DNA of 64,000 bases, taken from assembly GCA_029204225.1 (NCBI GenBank), contig CM055104.1, positions 56,634,264 through 56,698,263 on the forward strand. The letters run 5' to 3'. Positions 11,320-22,705 of this stretch are shown piece by piece. The notes under the pieces were generated by a model that saw only the letters and a program-made list of their open reading frames with translations, was not told the origin of the DNA and made no database searches. Each line of letters opens with the position of its first letter. The stretch's first letter is position 1. The position numbers were made by a program, and so were the translations under genes. The DNA is from Diphasiastrum complanatum. Lineage: Eukaryota > Streptophyta > Lycopodiopsida > Lycopodiales > Lycopodiaceae.

Positions 11320-13000
11320 ACAGGTCAAGGAGTCTCATGCAAGATCAATCATCAATCTTGATATTGTTCAAGAAGTGGTGAGGCCGAGGCTTGAGGAGAA
11401 GCAAATTCAAGCTACCACACCAAGAAGATCTACACGAGCAAGAGCAGGCTCACATATGATGCTGAAGGAAGGCAAGTGGAAGGAAACTTCCTATTGTGCA
11501 CTTTTCATATCAGATGAAGAGCCTAAGGATGTCCAAGGAGCACTTCAATCCGAGAAGTGGGTTGAAGCAATGACCCAAGAGTTTGAAGCCTTGATGTCAA
11601 ATAACACATGGGAGCTTGTGGAGCCACCAAACAACATGCATGTGATTGGATGTAAGTGCGTATTCAGAATCAAGTATAATCATGATGGATCTATCAATAA
11701 GTATAAAGCAAGACTTTGTGCCAAAGGCTACTCACAAATGAAAGGTCTTGATTATGAAGACACCTTTGCACCAGTTGCAAAGATGGTAACAATTCAAATA
11801 CTCATATCTCTTGCATGTTTTTACAATTGGATTATGTTCCAACTTGATATTTCTAATGCATTTCTCAATGGTTACCTTGAGGAGGAGAATTACATGGAGC
11901 AGCCTCCAAGTTTTGTGAAGGAAGGTGATGAATCAAAAATTTGTCTTTTGTTCAAAAGTCTGTATGGACTGAAACAGGCACCACGGTCTTGGTATGCAAG
12001 GCTCAACTCCTATCTCATATCACTCGGATTTTTTCTAAGTGAATATGACCCTTCTCTGTATTATAAGTTTGTAGATAACTTTGTAATTATACTTCTCATC
12101 TATGTAGATAATATCATTCTTTGTGAAAATAATGAGAAGCTAGTTGAAGAAACTAAGCATGCACTTGGTAGTGAGTTTAAGATGCATGACTTAAGAGTTC
12201 TTCACTATATTCTAGGCCTTGAAATAGATTTTTGGAGAGGTCATGCATTTATAAGCCAAAGTAGTTATGCACTTTCCATGCTCAAGAAATTTCAAATGGG
12301 AAACTATAAAGGCATAGATACACATATGGAACACACTGTAAAATTTCCTATGAAAGATGATGAAAAATCTTTTGTGGACATCACTCTTTATAGGAGTCTT
12401 ATTGGCTCACTTATATGGTTAACAGTTACTAGGCCTGATCTAAACTTTTGTGTTCATAAGCTAAGTCAACACATGCAGGATCCAAAGTTATATCATTGGA
12501 AGTTGGCTAAAAGAGTCTTGAGGTATATATCTTCTACCTTGGATTATGGATTATTCTACAAAGAAGAAGATCTGACCTTGATTGCTTTTTTAGATTCAGA
12601 TTTTGCAGGATACAAGTTGGATAGAAAATCCACAAATGCTTACACTATTTTTCTTGGAGAGAACTTGGTTTCTTGGCTATCAAAGAAGCAAACAACTATT
12701 TCCTTATCATCCTGTGAACCTGAATACAAATCTCTTACAACCACAACAAAGGAGCTTTTATGGATCAAAAGGCTACTTTTGGATCTAAAGTGTTATGCAG
12801 ATGAAGATCTTCCAATTATCAAGAATGATAACATTTCTGCTCAGGCTCTTGCAAATAATCCAGTGTTCCATGCAAGGAGCAAACATATCGAAGTGATTCA
12901 TCATTTTGTAAGAGAAAAAGTCATTGGGAGAGAGATCTCACTGGAACATGTCGAATTTTCAAATTGTGCTGCAGACCTTCTTACCAAGCTCTACTCATGA
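11320..13000 (+). pseudogene. Copia element 1 reverse transcriptase and RNase H
   Basis: About 560 codons remain open. RT (RVT_2 type): EKWVEAMTQEFEALMSNNTW, then KYKARLCAKGYSQ, DYEDTFAPVAKM and FQLDISNAFLNGYLEEE (catalytic Asp), then SLYGLKQAPRSWY. The active site at 12101-12112 reads YVDN where the family has YVDD, changing a metal-binding Asp to Asn. RNase H follows: FLDSDFAGYKLDRKST and SLSSCEPEY (family form S.AEAEY). It ends at 13000, 70 bp before the purine tract. The loss of the second RT Asp should abolish polymerisation even in the open frame. Confidence 0.9.
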
Positions 13001-13070
13001 ATGTTTTTATCAAAATGAGGTCTAATTTTGGCCTAATTTCGAAATCTATGATGATAGGAACATAAATTTT

Positions 13071-13079
13071 AAGGAGGAG
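13071..13079 (+). other. Polypurine tract of copia element 1
   Basis: AAGGAGGAG immediately precedes the TGTGAAG start of the 3' LTR, as expected of the plus-strand primer of an LTR retrotransposon. Confidence 0.85.
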
Positions 13080-13797
13080 TGTGAAGATTATTAAAATATT
13101 ATCTTCCTATCTCGAGTTTGGGCCATGTTCATGGTTATTTCCATTGTATTTCATGTTGTACATAAAAGGTATGTGAATTGAGCACATAACCTTCTAGTAT
13201 AGACCGGATTTGAGTTAATTTTGATAACATGCAACTATTTAGATAGCATGCAATGTCATACTGTATGCATGCAAGCCACATGCAATCAGTGCATGCAACA
13301 TGCAAGTAGTTTCTGTGATCTACACATGTCTAGGCAGTTTTATGGATTGACATGCAGTACATGTAATATCCATGCATGCAGTTACACATGTGGATCTCTG
13401 GTTGGTGAATTAGTTCAATTAAGTGGACTTTCCATGTAACTTCACTATAGGAATTCAAGTCTCTCTCATGTAGGGAAATCTTGGCATGTTTTGCCATATT
13501 GTGAATAATGAGATTTTGGTGTTTTGGACTCATTCTCTCTCTACCTGAGTTTTCCATGATTGATTTTCTCTCTCTACCCGAGAGCAGCATGTTTTTCCCA
13601 TACCGAGCACTTAGAATTATTTTTGACATTCGTTTCTCATAGTGAGAAGTTAAATTTTTTCATCAGATGTATGCCATTGTGCTCTTGTCATAGATTTTTC
13701 AAGTATATTGTTCTCTAATCAATCTTGTGCAATCACAACACCTTAATAAGATCCTGTAGGGTGTGTGGTGAAGTTCACACGTGCTAAAAACTTCACA
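13080..13797 (+). repeat. 3' LTR of copia element 1, 718 bp
   Basis: Bounded by the inverted ends TGTGAAG and CTTCACA and preceded by a polypurine tract. It matches the 5' copy with scattered substitutions and small indels, so the insertion is not recent. Sequence to its right (from 13798) is the 5' LTR remainder of copia element 2. Confidence 0.92.
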
Positions 13798-13998
13798 CTA
13801 TCTAGTTCCACGTTCAAGTTTTGTCAGTATTTGTAATGCCTTCCGCAATCTGTCTGACCTTCTGATTGCTTTGTCTGATAGTCTGCTCTTGCTTCCGCTA
13901 CCACCGCGCATCAAGTTCTAAACTTAACTTCATTATTGTGTTCGCCTATTGTTACCAATAGTGCACACACCGAGGGAACCTCTCACACTTCCCCAGCA
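13798..13998 (+). repeat. 5' LTR remainder of copia element 2
   Basis: Matches 17655-17850 over about 195 bp, including CTTCCGCTACCACCGCGCAT and the CACACTTCCCCAGCA end. The left part is missing because element 1 is joined here. Confidence 0.85.
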
Positions 13999-14010
13999 TA
14001 ATATCAGAGC
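13999..14010 (+). other. Primer-binding site of copia element 2, mutated
   Basis: TAATATCAGAGC directly follows the LTR end; it differs by two bases from the initiator tRNA-Met site TGGTATCAGAGC seen in element 1. Confidence 0.75.
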
Positions 14011-14232
14011 GATAGATTACTATTCTCTGATTATTTAGAGCTTTAATATCATAAATCATCTGATTTCTTAAGCGGTTTTATGTCGGAGCTATTTCTATAG
14101 CTTGATAAGCTTTCCATAGAACCTGATCCTACTAGCTGATAGGATAATTGTTTTTTTGTTCTGTAATTTAACACTAGATTCTCATACTTAAGTTACTAAT
14201 AGTTACTAGCATCATCTAGAATAATCTTCCAC

Positions 14233-15197
14233 ATGGATTCCCAAGGGAAATCCAGTCCTATTATGGACAAACTTGATGGAGCCAATTACCATCTGAGAAA
14301 ATTTAAGATGAGAACTGTGCTAATGGCTAAGGAATTGTATGATGTTGTTACAAGTGAAGAGGCAAAATTTGAAGCCGACCACACAACAATCTTTCGATGG
14401 AAGCTGAAGGATGGCAAAGCATTTGTGATTATCACCCTTAACATCTCGGACATGCAAATCGGCCATGTGTCTGAAACTCAAACATCCAAGAAAGTCTGGG
14501 ACATCTTGAGCACATTGTATGAAGTGCGAGATATATCTTCCAAGCTACATCTCAGGAAGAAAATTTACTCCCTCAAGATGGCAAATGGTGATTGCCTACA
14601 AAATCACATCAACGAGTTCAAGAACCTGCTGAAGCAAATGACAACAGTAGGGTCTATCATTGACGATCAAGACACAGTAATGACACTGTTATCAAGCTTG
14701 CCAAGCTCACATGACAACTGGGTCATGATCATCACGACACACCCCAAACTGACTCTTTCAAGAGTTATCACAATGTTGTTGCAGGAAGACTCTTGAAGGA
14801 ACGAAGCCTCCAGTTCTTCGACTATTGACCTCACGCCCTATACACTAACACAGGCTCGACTAAGCAGAAGAAGAAAGGCTCAAAGTCATCAAAGAAAGAT
14901 CAGAAATCGACACATTATCACGAGCAATTGAATCAGTCGACAAAGAAGAAGCTGTTCTGCAGATACTGCAAGCATTCCAACCACGAGATCCAAGACTGTC
15001 GGATACTGCAAGCAAAGAATAACAACAAAGAACAGTCGAACCAAGTGAGAAATGCAGCTGCAGAAGCTCCACAGCCTACTCAAGAATTGGATCATGATGC
15101 CTTCATGATAAACCATCAAGAATCGGATCGTGATGCCTTCATGATAAACCAAATCTGTCTACAAATTTGCTCTCTGTTAGTAGAATTACAAACCTAG
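14233..15197 (+). pseudogene. Copia element 2 gag with zinc knuckle
   Basis: The ORF at 14233-14796 (187 aa) begins MDSQGKSSPIMDKLDGANY and continues with KFKMRTVL and SKKVWDILSTLYE, a copia gag. After a stop at 14794 and frame changes, CRYCKHSNHEIQDC gives the CX2CX4HX4C knuckle (within 14928-15197). Near 15085-15155 a phrase DHDAFMIN / DRDAFMIN is repeated in tandem (33 bp). The final SLLVEL marks the start of the protease, cut by the insertion that follows. Confidence 0.82.
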
Positions 15198-15844
15198 GAC
15201 ATAAAGTATAGTTTGAATCTGGTCAATGTAAGGTAGTCGATGTTGAGATATTGAAAAAATCTATCTAATGTTGTAAGTAGGGGTTCCAAAAATGCCAAAA
15301 ATGAATTGAGCTCTTTTGGCTTAGTAAAGACCCATCTTAAAATAAAATATTCAAGGTAGGTAGAAGTAGAAACTCGAGCTACCATAGGAATTGCCATTTG
15401 TACTTTGCATGCCACATTTAATGCATGAAAAGACTAGGTGGCACAATCAAACATATTGAGGTGGCTTGAATAAGTCTAGATAGCTTGAGAGGTGGATTCA
15501 TAACTCCAATTCAACTCAAAGTAGGAGGAGAGTCCATGGATCTATATATATGTGATGTACTCTCATTGAGAAGATGATGAAATTTGTGTATAATGCAAAT
15601 TTAGAGACTAAGCTCTTTGTGCCCTCTCTCTCTACTTGAGTTTGTACTTTCATATTCTCTCTCTAGTCGAGTTGAGACATATTTTGTACTTAGTTTCATG
15701 TTTTGTTGACAGATCTTGCTTGTAACACAATAATATTCCTTGTATGATCAGCTTTCCTATTGTCAATCAATGCTAGTTTGATCTTTACGGTATTATTGGG
15801 CTTAGGAGATCAAAAGTACATGTGTAGGGCATCCCACACGTGTG
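15197..15844. repeat. LTR-like insertion inside copia element 2
   Basis: About 650 bp with no pol similarity separate the protease start (SLLVEL) from the pre-integrase region. It has LTR-like features: a CTCTCTCTCTACTTGAG phrase resembling the element 1 LTR, and a CACACGTGTG palindrome close to its right end (15835-15844). Exact ends and a target duplication could not be fixed by eye. A solo LTR is the most likely explanation. Confidence 0.5.
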
Positions 15845-17083
15845 AATTCAACAGTCGATAGGACAAGCAAGATCCTAGCACTTGGAAAGAGGCATAAATA
15901 CTTGTACAGATTAAGTCATTGTTTTTCTGCCTCTAGTCAGGCACTTAGTACTTCTAATCAGATAAATAAAGGTTTACTTTGGCATTATAGACTTGGTCAT
16001 TTGAATTATGCTTCTATACAGCAAATGTCTAAGCAATCCATTGTTCTTGATCTTGACTATCCTAACAAAAAAGTCGAATTACCTGTCTATTAAGACTGTT
16101 TAGTCGGTAAACAGACCACGCAACCTTTTAGATCAAGCCGTCAACATACTGTTAGAGGATTACTAGATGTTGTACATACAGATATTTGTGGCCCAATGCA
16201 GAATCCTTCACGAAAGGATGCAAAGTAATTATAACTTTTATTGATGAATTTTTCAAAAGGACTATGGTTTATTTTATCAAAAAAAAATCAAAAGCTTTCA
16301 ATTGCTTCAGAATCTTCAAGGAGCATACAGAGAAAGAGACTGGTAAGACAATAAAAGCCCTGAGGTCAGATAATGGTGGAGAATAACTGAATTCAAGGAG
16401 TACTGCTAGAGCCAAGGCATTGAACAGTAGTTTATCACTCCTTATTCACCTCAATCTAATGGCTTAGCCGAGAGGAAGAATCGTACTTTGGTCGAGTCAG
16501 CCAAATATATAATGGCACACTCATCTTTGTCGAAGAGCTTCTAGGATGAAGTTGTCTCCATTGCAGCTTACATCCAGAACAGATGTTTGACCAAGGCCCT
16601 ATCAGACAGAACACCCTATGAGGTTTGGACAGACTCAAAGTCTTCATTGAAGAACCTATGAGTATTCGGATGTATTGCCTACGTGCAGATCCCGAAGGAG
16701 ACACGAAATTTGACTTCCAAGGTGTCAAGACAATCTTTATGGGATACACTTCATCTGACCACACCTATAAGTTGTTCGACCCCGATACCCAGCAGATTTT
16801 ATTCAGCAGGGATATAGTCTTTATTGAAGATCAGTTCGTCGACCTCAAAGGCAAGGATAAAGTTTCAAGTAAACCTTCAATGCTTGCCTTCGACACGACA
16901 ATTCGAGCTTCTAGCTCAAGCGTGCAGATAGCCGACCAACTACCCGACAGTGAGTCAGATGAAGAATCTGCTGATACTCAGCAACGACAAATCCAAAAAT
17001 TGAATCATCAACCGACACTTCCTCCAAGAAGATCAAGCCGAGTGCGCACACAACCCACAATGTATATTCATGAGTCTACTTGA
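15842..17083 (+). pseudogene. Copia element 2 integrase, several frameshifts
   Basis: Starts with pre-integrase GLLWHYRLGHLNYASIQQMS, then a zinc-binding region with DCLVGKQTTQPF, VVHTDICGPM (first catalytic Asp, near 16172), RSDNGGE (second Asp, ending at 16386) and SPQSNGLAERKNRTLVES (Glu, near 16450-16500). The C-terminal part, 16625-17083, reads FDFQGVKTIFMGYTSSDHTY with minor changes and RDIVFIEDQF, then an acidic linker and PPRRSSRVRTQPTM, the usual bridge to RT. Stops occur at several points. Confidence 0.82.
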
Positions 17084-17089
17084 CTTTTA

Positions 17090-17413
17090 ATGCAGGAACC
17101 AACGTCAGTAGATGAGGCACTTAGACAACCAGATTCCAATATCTGGAGAGAAGCAATGGATAGAGAGTATTCCTCTCTAATCAAGAACCAGACATGGTCA
17201 CTAGTCGAAGCTCCTGTTGCCTGCAATTTCATTGATTGCAAATGGGTTTTCGATATATCGAAAAAGTCTAACTTAATGGCCCCGTCACGCTCATCCTCTA
17301 TACTACGCGCAGCCAACTTGACAATGACTGCAACCACGGTCTTCTCCTTGACGGCGCAATGGCTCCATGCCATCTCTTGTACACTCATCTACATAAATGT
17401 AAATAGCACATAG
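17090..17413 (+). pseudogene. Copia element 2 RT start, joined to non-RT sequence
   Basis: EALRQPDSNIWREAMDREYS, then NQTWSLVEAP and CKWVFDISKKS are the RT N-terminus. After about 17270 the frame continues but no longer resembles RT, so roughly 450 codons of RT and RNase H have been deleted before the 3' LTR. Confidence 0.78.
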
Positions 17414-17654
17414 ATCATTTAATATGCATGCGATTTTGATCAATGATTAAGAACACTGATTATTGAATCTGATGAGACAGACATAGTAGATGCTTTCATG
17501 CATTTATTTTTCTCTTTAGACAGATTGTCAGTAATAAGCTCATAGCTTTTATAGTTTGTAGTCAGATTTGTGAGCACACAGTTTTGTACGCTATTGTCTT
17601 GTGCTCACCTACATCACTGACTTGTATTTCGCTACAATTAATCTGAATAAAGTG

Positions 17655-17850
17655 ATGTCTAGTTCTGCATTCAGGTTTTGTTAGTATTTGTAATGCTTTT
17701 CGCAATCTGTTTGACCTTCTAATTGCTTTGTCTGATATTCTCTTGCTTCCGCTACCACCGCGCATCAAGCTCTAAACTTAACCTCATTATTGTGTTCGCC
17801 TATTGTTACCAATAGCACGCACCGAGGAAACTTCTCACACTTCCCCAGCA
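17655..17850 (+). repeat. 3' LTR of copia element 2 (part matched to the 5' copy)
   Basis: This is the stretch that can be aligned to 13798-13998. The LTR probably starts further left, between 17400 and 17655, but the 5' partner there has been lost, so its start cannot be fixed. It ends CCCCAGCA at 17850. Confidence 0.8.
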
Positions 17851-17864
17851 CTGTCGAAGTCTAT

Positions 17865-17940
17865 CCTACCATCGACTATCGAAACCCGGATTTGACTATT
17901 GATAGTATTAACTATCGATATGACTATCGATTATCTGAGT
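17865..17940. repeat. Short degenerate GACTATCGA repeat
   Basis: Right after the element 2 LTR the word GACTATCGA (or ACTATTGATA) occurs about five times in 75 bp. Too short and irregular to assign a role. Confidence 0.5.
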
Positions 17941-18389
17941 TTGATCTAGATTAATTTTTGACCATGTATAACAATTTTGACCCTACATCTGATTTTGACC
18001 CAATGTTTATAATCCTCTGTGATCGGGCATGATCTACAACAAAATTGAATCCTATAAAATAGCGATTGTTAATAGTTCAATGAAATGTTTTAATCCATAT
18101 TGTAAACACATAAATTAAAACATTCTTTTAATTCCACAACTGACATATATATATCAATGACACATCAGATAAATATCAATGCAGCTAATGCAACAAAGTA
18201 CATCATCATTCAGAGCCAATATTTTTCTGATATCCAGAGAATAGACTTAGAGAGATCACGTATGCTCAAGCAATAGGACATGTACACCTTTCTTGATCTA
18301 ATCAAACTCATTTGAGTAGATACTATGTCGTGTCCTATTGTATTGTGTTTGTAAGGAAAATCTGAGAACATCATCTGTTCCAACAAGAG

Positions 18390-19497
18390 GGTCCCGTTAA
18401 CCGCTGGTAAATCGTCTATCATCAATATTTCCTGCCCAATCAGCATCTGTATAACCATACTTCAAGCCAAAATTTAATGTGCCTCAAACATATCTCAAAA
18501 TGCGTTTAGTAGTTTTCCAGTGAGTCTGACTAGGTTTTTGCATAAATTGACTTACCACACCAACAACATAAGCAATATCAGGACGTGTGTGTGTCAAATA
18601 GATTAAACTACCCACTAATTGCCTATATAAGTATGCATCAACTTTCTCAGCTTCATCAAATGTAGAAAGTTTGGTATTAGCCTCCATTGGAGTACTTAGT
18701 GACTTGCAATCTTGCATATTGAACTTATACAATAGATCTCGTGCATACTTACTTTGCATAAGAATAACAGTGTCTTCCTTTTGCCAAACTTCAATACCAA
18801 GACAATAATGCATCAGCCCTAAATCGCTCATGTCAAAGGTATTGGAAAGTTATGATTTGATTTCATCAATTAAGCCCATATTACTTCTTGTAATAATCAA
18901 ATCATCGACATAGAGGACAACGAACACTATATCTGAGTTTTGCCTAAGAATGTAAAGATTAGGATCAACATCACTCATTACCATTCCCCTTCGCTTGAAG
19001 TGTTCATCAATGCAAGAGTACCACGCTTGTGTGCTTGCTTCAATCCATATATGGCTTTGTTGAGTTTACAAACCAAATGATCTCTCCCTGGCTCAACAAA
19101 CCTTGAGGTTGCTCTAAATATACCTCTTCATCCAACACTCTATTAAGAAAAGTAGATTTGACGTCCTTTTCTGGAGTTTCGAACCATAGAAAGCAGAAAT
19201 TGCAATGACAGAACGAATAGTTACCATTTTAGCTACGGGCGTGAACGTCTCCTCAAAGTCTATATCTTCCTGCTGCTCAAAACCTCTTGCAAGTAGTCGT
19301 GCCTTGTACTTGTTGAGTTGCCCATCTGCTCCATACTTCATCTTGTAGATTCACTTACATGTGGTAGGCATCTTATCATCAAGTAGCTCAACCAAGTCCC
19401 ATGTTTTGTTATTTGATATAGCCTCCATTTTTGTTTCCATAGATGCATGCCACTCCTTGTGTTCTTTTGCTTCGTTGAAGAGACTTAATCTTCTCTT

Positions 19498-19500
<3 letters not shown>
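18390..19500 (-). pseudogene. Copia RT and RNase H start, minus strand
   Basis: Read right to left: EWHASMETKMEAISNNKTWD (19440-19380), KYKARLLARGFEQQ, then DFEETFTPVAKMVTIRSVIA, a decayed YGLKQA region, YVDDLII near 18890 (intact active-site triad), and MSDLGLMHYCLGIEV at 18831. It ends with RPDIAYVVGVVSQFM and a DADWAGNIDDRR RNase H motif near 18420, beyond which unrelated sequence begins. Several frameshifts break it. The lineage resembles copia element 2 more than element 1 by its wording, which is only an impression. Confidence 0.82.

Positions 19501-19501
<1 letters not shown>

Positions 19502-19590
<89 letters not shown>
19502..19590. repeat. Compound (TC)n(AC)n microsatellite, 89 bp
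   Basis: TC to about 19533, then AC to 19590. It lies exactly where the minus-strand RT fragment begins, between that fragment and the promoter-like module at 19634-19780. Confidence 0.9.
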
Positions 19591-19596
<6 letters not shown>

Positions 19597-19633
19597 AACA
19601 ATGATCAACTCCAACAAGCATCAAATCCAACAA

Positions 19634-19780
19634 TTAGCAAATCCAAAGAAAACATGAGAGAAGGAGGAGGAAAGAAGAAGAGCAAGGATGTTCAATATCC
19701 ATTTCATAAGAGGCCCCTGCTTGTATTGAAATGAAAAGAGAAAGTACAAATAACTCGAAACTACCACTATATATAGTAGA
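19634..19780 (-). promoter_or_regulatory. Promoter-like repeat module, copy A
   Basis: On the minus strand: ACTATATATAGT (TATA-like), then TTTCAATACAAGCA, CCTCTTATGAAATGGAT and a pyrimidine-rich tail ending CTCTCATG. The same order occurs at 38990-39140, again just upstream of a copia pol fragment on the minus strand. It may be the U3/R part of an LTR whose remaining sequence was deleted. No promoter activity can be claimed from the sequence. Confidence 0.5.
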
Positions 19781-20273
19781 TTTTAGGGCTTTCGCCTCAA
19801 GACCAACTATTACCCATTTTTTAAGGCATTGATTCTGACCATTAGGCAAACACTAGGCAATCTCAATTTCAAAATGTAGGTAGTAATTCGGAGATAAACA
19901 GATGGATTATGGAAAAATATGGGCCTACAAAGTTGGGTAAAAAAACTACAATAGAGAAACTAGATCCATGGACCGACAGTGCCTCATCGATGCTTTCTAT
20001 AATGATTATGAACTAGTAGGACCAATTATTTGTGAAAAAGTGGAATTCGAGGATCCTACAAATATCTACCATGACCTCTTTGCATGTGAGATTGCACAAG
20101 ACCCGTCCATGCTAGATCAACTTAGATTTTCAAGATCTGTCTAATGCACTTTGAATCAAGGCAAGAGCTCAACCACATCAAATGTTATGATCATTCAAAG
20201 ACAAGCAAGTTCTGCACATTCACATGAAAAAACTAAGTATTTTCCACTACAAGAGGCGCATCCAAGCACCTTT

Positions 20274-20816
20274 TGATCCTCAATGGGTGCGACTATTCTT
20301 CAAAAGGTTATACGGAGTGTACTCGGAAGACTAGTTGTAAACTGTCAATGCCTAGGAAAGCCATCGATGTCCGGCAAAGACCCTACCATTTCATGCATAC
20401 CCGAGGAAAACTTGGTAACCATGCCCATAAGAATGCTCATAGATTGTCCACATGACTCCTAGGACGAGTGTGCTTGAAACAAATGTAATTATCATTGGTC
20501 GTCAATGGGTAGAGTGTAATCCATGCAAATATCACTACTAATCAAGTGCTCGTCAAATTTGTACGAGGGGTGTCTTCTTCTATCTCTTCTTTGTATTGAT
20601 TTTTCTTGTTGCACTCTAATCAGAATATCACCGGGGCGTAGCGGGTGGTGGAACTCTGGGGTGTAGAAATGATAACATAGGATTCCCCCTCAAATCAGCT
20701 GACAAATGTCACCAAGTGATGGCTAAAACTGATTTTCAATCCTCATCATATGGACCCCAAACAATGGTAGACTGGGACAATTTTAAGGCCCCATTTGGTT
20801 TTTAAAACACTGCTTT
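20274..20816. repeat. Direct repeat copy A (543 bp)
   Basis: Matches 21181-21686. Shared blocks include GGGTGCGACTATTCTTCAAA, TGTCAATGCCTAGGAAAGCC, TATTGATTTTTCTTGTTGCA and CCCCATTTGGTTTTTAAAAC. Copy A has about 40 bp more in the middle (near 20508-20550). Both orientation and order are the same, as for LTRs, but TG/CA ends, a primer site and coding sequence between them are lacking. Confidence 0.8.
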
Positions 20817-21180
20817 CAATCCTAAGGGGTGTTTCTATAGTTTGGAGTGTTGCTCTTTTAAGACTAAATAACATAGAACCTTAAAAGCTTCGGGGTCATG
20901 CCCGTTGGGCGCTGGGGTGCATGACTCTCTAGGCGTACTGTTTTTGAAATGTAGGATTTGTCCTCAAATTCTCCAAGGATGTGTCTTAGCCTTAAATAGT
21001 AATGTCTTTAAAGGGTATGGAGTGACCCTTTGACTATAGGATCCTGATTTCTAGTGAAGAGTGGTAATTATATGCTCCTAGAAGGAGTGTCAAGGCTGCA
21101 TCTTTAGACTACTAAAATGTGGTCTCTAACAAAAGGATAGGCCTTAGTGTGTAAGCCGTGGCACTACTTTAAAATTCATG

Positions 21181-21686
21181 TGATCCTTAACGGGTGCGAC
21201 TATTCTTCAAAAGGTTATACAGAGTGTATTCAAAAGACTAGTTGTAAACTGTCAATGCCTAGGAAAGCCTTCGATGTCCGCGATAAGACCCTACCATTTC
21301 ATGCATACCCAAGGGAAACTTGGTACCCACGCGCATAAGAATGCTCATAGATTGTCCAGATGACTCCTAGGACGGGTGTGCTCGAAACGAATGTAATCAT
21401 CGTTGGTCATCAATGGGTAATGGTCAAATTTGTATGAGGGGTGTCTTCTTTTGTCTCTTCTTTGTATTGATTTTTCTTGTTGCACTCTAATCAGGGTATC
21501 ATCGGGGCGTAGCTGGTGGTGGAATTGTGGAGTGTAGAAATGATAACATAGGACCCCCCCTCGAATCAACTGACAAATGTCGCCAAGTGATGGCTGAAAC
21601 CGATCTTCAACCCTCATCATATGGACCCCAAACAATGGCAAGATGGGACAATTTTAGGCCCCATTTGGTTTTTAAAACACCGCTTT
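21181..21686. repeat. Direct repeat copy B (506 bp)
   Basis: Partner of the repeat at 20274. Short ORFs are shared by both copies (for example around CDYSSKGYTEC and CKLSMPRKA), but their ends differ and they show no domain, so I do not treat them as genes. Confidence 0.8.
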
Positions 21687-21689
21687 TGA

Positions 21690-22375
21690 AGTTTAAGTCT
21701 TTGTGAACTTTGAGGTTTCAAAGAGATGGAAAATAAAAATGGAAAATGAAATACTATAACTATGAACTTTCAACTAGAAGTTTCTTGAGAATATTGTAAC
21801 ATGCATTACTTCATAACAAACCTTTAACTTAAATATTCTTAAAACTTTAAATGCATTGTGAAGTTTCATTACCCATTAATAATTAATTTCCCAAAACGAA
21901 GGTTAAAACAATAAAGGTGGGTGAGGGGGAGAGAGGAGAGAGGGTTTGATGATAAATAAGGAGAAGTTAAAGAAAGATCTATTTCATAACATGGGAGTGG
22001 CAAAAACATAAGAGGAGGGTTTTTATGCAATAATAAAGGAGTTTTTGTTGATTCTATGACAAAAAGAGGGGAATTGGTCTGAGGTGAGGCTTAATACCAT
22101 AAAAAAGGGACTTACTAAATAGCAAGGAGGGATTAAAAGAAAAAATTGGGTGGGGAGGTTTAAGTAAACAAATTGGGGGTTTTTCGCCAAATAAATAAGT
22201 GGGGGTTAAGGGGGTAAAAAAAGTCACAAAAGAGAGGAGAGAAGAGAAAACAAGTATGGAGAGGGTTCATAATGGTAACAAGAAGGAGGTATGGGCAAAA
22301 ATGAGGTGGGAGGGCCATAAAGTGAGGAAGAGTGGTGTGTGTCTGCAACCCAATATTGGCCTATCCAAATGACAG
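21690..22375. other. Purine-rich intergenic DNA
   Basis: From 21900 to 22340 the plus strand is strongly purine-biased (GGAGG, GAGAG, GGGG runs). No gene was recognised. Confidence 0.4.
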
Positions 22376-22379
22376 ACTT

Positions 22380-22705
22380 TTCAACGTTGCATCCGATGAG
22401 TTACATCTGACGAGTTGCATTTGATGTTGCATCCGACGAGTTACATCCGACGAGTTATATCCGACGAGTTGCATCTGACGAGTTACATCCGACGAGCTAC
22501 ATCACATGTTGCATCTAGACAAGTTACATTCGACGAGTTACATCCGATGAGTTGCATCCGATGAGTTACATCTGATATCCGACGAGTTACATCTGATGAG
22601 TTACAGTTACATCTGACGAGTTACATTTGCATCCGATGAGTTGCATCATCTGACGAGTTACATCCGGACGAGTTACATCTGACAAGTTGCATCTGATGAG
22701 TTACA
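22380..22705. repeat. Minisatellite, unit about 14 bp (ACATCCGACGAGTT)
   Basis: About 22 degenerate copies of CATCCGACGAGTTA or CATCTGACGAGTTG. The array cuts a minus-strand copia RNase H frame just after its DRKA phrase at 22710. The complement contains CGTCGGATG, also present at 43690-43770 and 45960-46070. Confidence 0.88.

Larger units (their letters stand above)
7531..13797 (+). mobile_element. Ty1/copia element 1, degenerate, 5' LTR truncated
   Basis: Order is 5' LTR (7531-8211), primer-binding site (8212), gag (8981), zinc knuckle, protease, integrase, reverse transcriptase, RNase H (to 13000), purine tract (13071-13079) and 3' LTR (13080-13797). This domain order, with integrase before RT, is diagnostic of Ty1/copia. 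The pol is broken by frameshifts, a 151-bp internal duplication and a changed RT active site. It lies inside the 5' LTR of copia element 2, on its right side; on the left the target LTR is not found. Confidence 0.9.
13798..17850 (+). mobile_element. Ty1/copia element 2, deleted, host of element 1
   Basis: A copia element of another lineage. Its 5' LTR remainder (13798-13998) matches 17655-17850. Order: primer-binding site, gag (14233), zinc knuckle (14960), an LTR-like insertion (about 15197-15844), integrase (15842-17083) and the first part of RT (17090-17270), then loss of the rest of pol, then 3' LTR. Base composition is slightly richer in GC than element 1. Confidence 0.85.

Noticed and set aside
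22380-22705. CRISPR-like array
   Set aside because: Units are contiguous 14-mers without unique spacers, in a plant genome; it is a minisatellite.
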